From Blastomonas natatoria (GTDB taxonomy: Bacteria > Pseudomonadota > Alphaproteobacteria > Sphingomonadales > Sphingomonadaceae): DNA of 64,000 nucleotides. The notes beneath the pieces are model-generated. The model was given only the letters and a program-made list of their open reading frames with translations, was not told the DNA's origin and searched no databases. The DNA lies in assembly GCF_003201955.1 (NCBI RefSeq), contig NZ_QJJM01000008.1, positions 183,681 to 247,680 of the forward strand. Direction: 5' to 3'. Position numbers and translations under genes: made by a program. Below, in pieces: positions 62,444 through 64,000 of this stretch (position 1 is the stretch's first letter; each line of letters opens with the position of its first letter).

Positions 62444-63687
62444 TGATGGAACGCACGACATTGAAGGCGCTTGCGCTTGCTCTCATCTGCCGGCCCGGAT
62501 CGTTGAGCGCTAAAGAGGTGCGGGCCCTTGCGGGAGCAGACTGGGCCCAGATTTTCGATTGGGGGCAGGAACATCGCTTCCTTCCATATCTGCATCATGC
62601 GCTCAAGAGCGCGGGTCTGCTGGAGTTCGTATCCCCCGAGCAGCGCGACTGCCTGCTGCCGGTGCGCCGTAGCATGGCCTTGCGGGCACTGGCTGCGAAG
62701 GGCGATATGGTTCGCGTCCACCAGACGCTGGAGGACGCGCGCATTGCCCATGTTTTCCTGAAGGGCGCCTATCTCGCCGAATTTGCCTATCCCGAGCCCG
62801 GCCTGCGCCCGCTGCGCGATATCGATGTACTTGTGGAAAGAAGCGAAGCCATCGCCGCCTATGATCGGCTGCAAGCAGCCGGGTTTGCGCGCGATCCGCA
62901 TTATCCCGGGCATATCGAGGCATATCTGGAAACGTCAAAGCACCTTCCGCGCCTGATTGCGCCCGATGGCGGTACGGCGGTGGAACTGCACCTGCAGTTG
63001 ACGGAGAGCACGCGCTATTCCGATGAACATCGGACATTGCGCGCGCGGGCCGTCCTGGCGCGTGCGCAGCCCAGCCGCGTTGCCGTTCATGATATGCGGT
63101 TTCCCACGCCCGAAGACATGCTGGTGCATCTGTGCGTCCATGCGGTCTATGAGCATCAGTTCAATATCGGCCCCCTGATCCTGACCGATCTGCACTGGCT
63201 GCTGGCCACGCATTGCATCGATTGGAAAATGGTGTGGGCCGATGCGGCGGAGCAGAGCGTTACCCGCGGCGTGGCGTTGATGCTGCGGTTGCTGCAACAG
63301 CAATGGCCGGGCTCGATCGAAGCCCAGCCGGAGGATCTGCTGCCACTTGCAGAGGTTGACGAGTATGTGGTCCTCCAGGCGGCAGACATGCTGTTGCGAA
63401 GCTTCGCAGCGAGAAACGATGTCGCGATTCTGGAGAGCGTTCAGGCACGGCCAACGCTGGCGGGCAAATTGTCGTTCGTCCTCTCCAAGGCATTTCCTGC
63501 GCCGTCGGAGCTTGCCAAGCAATTCCCCAGCTCGCCCAATTCGCTGGCCATCGTCATGTGCTATCCGATCTTGTGGCGTCGGCTGCTGCAGCAGCGTCTC
63601 CCCGACCTGATCGCCAATATGCGCACCGAAGAAAAGCTCGCAGAAGCCAAGGCCCTTTCGCGCATCAGCGCCTGGCTTGGGAGTTGA
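62443..63687 (+). CDS. Nucleotidyltransferase-family protein (PF14907-like)
   Basis: About 414 residues. The motif block VFLKGAYLAEFAYPEP followed by LRPLRDIDVLVERSEAIAAY (DxD metal pair) and VELHLQLTES is that of the NTP_transf_5 family found beside lasso and other RiPP genes. The start is one of three consecutive ATGs (62440, 62443, 62446); 62443 repeats the TGATG junction seen before it. It probably tailors the product by nucleotidyl or sugar-phosphate transfer, but the reaction is not established. Confidence 0.8.
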   Translation: MMERTTLKALALALICRPGSLSAKEVRALAGADWAQIFDWGQEHRFLPYLHHALKSAGLLEFVSPEQRDCLLPVRRSMALRALAAKGDMVRVHQTLEDARIAHVFLKGAYLAEFAYPEPGLRPLRDIDVLVERSEAIAAYDRLQAAGFARDPHYPGHIEAYLETSKHLPRLIAPDGGTAVELHLQLTESTRYSDEHRTLRARAVLARAQPSRVAVHDMRFPTPEDMLVHLCVHAVYEHQFNIGPLILTDLHWLLATHCIDWKMVWADAAEQSVTRGVALMLRLLQQQWPGSIEAQPEDLLPLAEVDEYVVLQAADMLLRSFAARNDVAILESVQARPTLAGKLSFVLSKAFPAPSELAKQFPSSPNSLAIVMCYPILWRRLLQQRLPDLIANMRTEEKLAEAKALSRISAWLGS

Positions 63688-63951
63688 GGGCAGGGCCTGC
63701 AACGGATTGGCCCAAGCCGGAAACGGCGCGGGCGGGAGCTTGATGGCACCAGCCAGACAACCATGAGAGGCAGGGGATCGATCTTCGTCATGGGATCGAC
63801 GCCATGCCTGGCCGCCAGCTCCAACAGATTGGTGTGGCATCGTGTTCGGAGAGTCAGCCATGGGGCAGGCGTTACAAACGCCAAGAAACTTGACCCCATG
63901 ATATGGTTAGCGTCCGCGCTCGTGGTGTAATTTCTGGTGTAGATTGAGGTG
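63688..63951. other. Gap at the right end, no gene recognised
   Basis: About 264 bp between the nucleotidyltransferase gene and a strong palindrome. No frame here carries a recognisable motif. Short minus-strand frames such as MTKIDPLPLM near 63790 may be decayed mobile DNA. Confidence 0.45.
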
Positions 63952-63987
63952 ATCGCGCGGGGTGGGGCATGCCCCACCCCGCGCGAT
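63952..63987. terminator. Perfect 36-bp palindrome near the right edge
   Basis: Eighteen-base arms beginning ATCGCGCGGGG with no loop, centred between 63969 and 63970, followed by ATTTC. It would form a very stable hairpin and is likely a terminator or a repeat element. The neighbouring gene on the right is outside the window. Confidence 0.6.
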
Positions 63988-64000
63988 TTCGATCTCGGTG

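Overview
The window is one continuous stretch of a GC-rich alphaproteobacterial chromosome. It most likely comes from the order Sphingomonadales (Sphingomonas, Sphingopyxis or Blastomonas-like). This rests on the gene neighbourhoods (ybgC-tolQ-tolR, rne next to an AMIN-amidase, 2-hydroxyacid dehydrogenase next to a secreted SH3 protein, RcnB-type protein, class II DAHP synthase), on dense ATGA/TGATG start-stop overlaps, and on dispersed repeats built around CCTGAAACAAGTTCAGG. No 16S gene is present, so the genus is an inference.

Layout. 1-1436: start of the Tol-Pal operon. 1585-5064: class II DAHP synthase with a coupled 57-residue membrane protein, a secreted M20 peptidase and a lipoprotein. 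5061-9296: a three-gene signalling operon (OmpR-type regulator, LysM/FecR protein, CHASE2 histidine kinase). 9486-16284: ALDH7-type dehydrogenase, hybrid kinase, zapE, thioesterase, sdhB and an ATP-grasp ligase. 16441-22517: a PLP enzyme head-to-head with the ligase, RNase E and a murein amidase. 22581-35435: mainly housekeeping (GMC oxidoreductase, phosphoesterase, lipid-kinase-like protein, lepA, ammonium transporter, hydroxyacid dehydrogenase, SH3 protein, RcnB-like, M28 peptidase, ettA). 35436-36464 is a repeat-rich gap holding one cysteine-rich lipoprotein. 36465-48948: rpoZ, methyltransferase, MFS exporter, RNase T2-nadC, glpX, GNAT, DUF808, hom, a MobA-like protein, a TetR/hydrolase pair and an NDUFA9-like protein.

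From 49185 the window becomes accessory. A tRNA-Leu(CAG) is followed by a P4-type integrase, an orphan MbcA/ParS/Xre antitoxin, a hipBA module with three 16-bp operator palindromes exactly 50 bp apart, and an IS3 remnant that interrupted another gene. Next is a cluster of small secreted, cysteine-containing proteins (53899-56686). It is divergent from a 7TM NarL-type two-component system (56925-59541), with shared TCCCAT/ATGGGA inverted repeats in the promoters. A decayed integrase tail (59905-60105) precedes an overlapping three-gene operon (60222-63687): lasso-peptide B2-type protease, ABC exporter and nucleotidyltransferase-like protein. No precursor peptide or macrolactam synthetase is visible.

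The most promising candidates for undescribed biology are the secreted-protein/two-component module, the ATP-grasp/PLP pair and the orphan B2-ABC-nucleotidyltransferase operon. All functions are read from sequence by eye and memory of protein families; no search was run.
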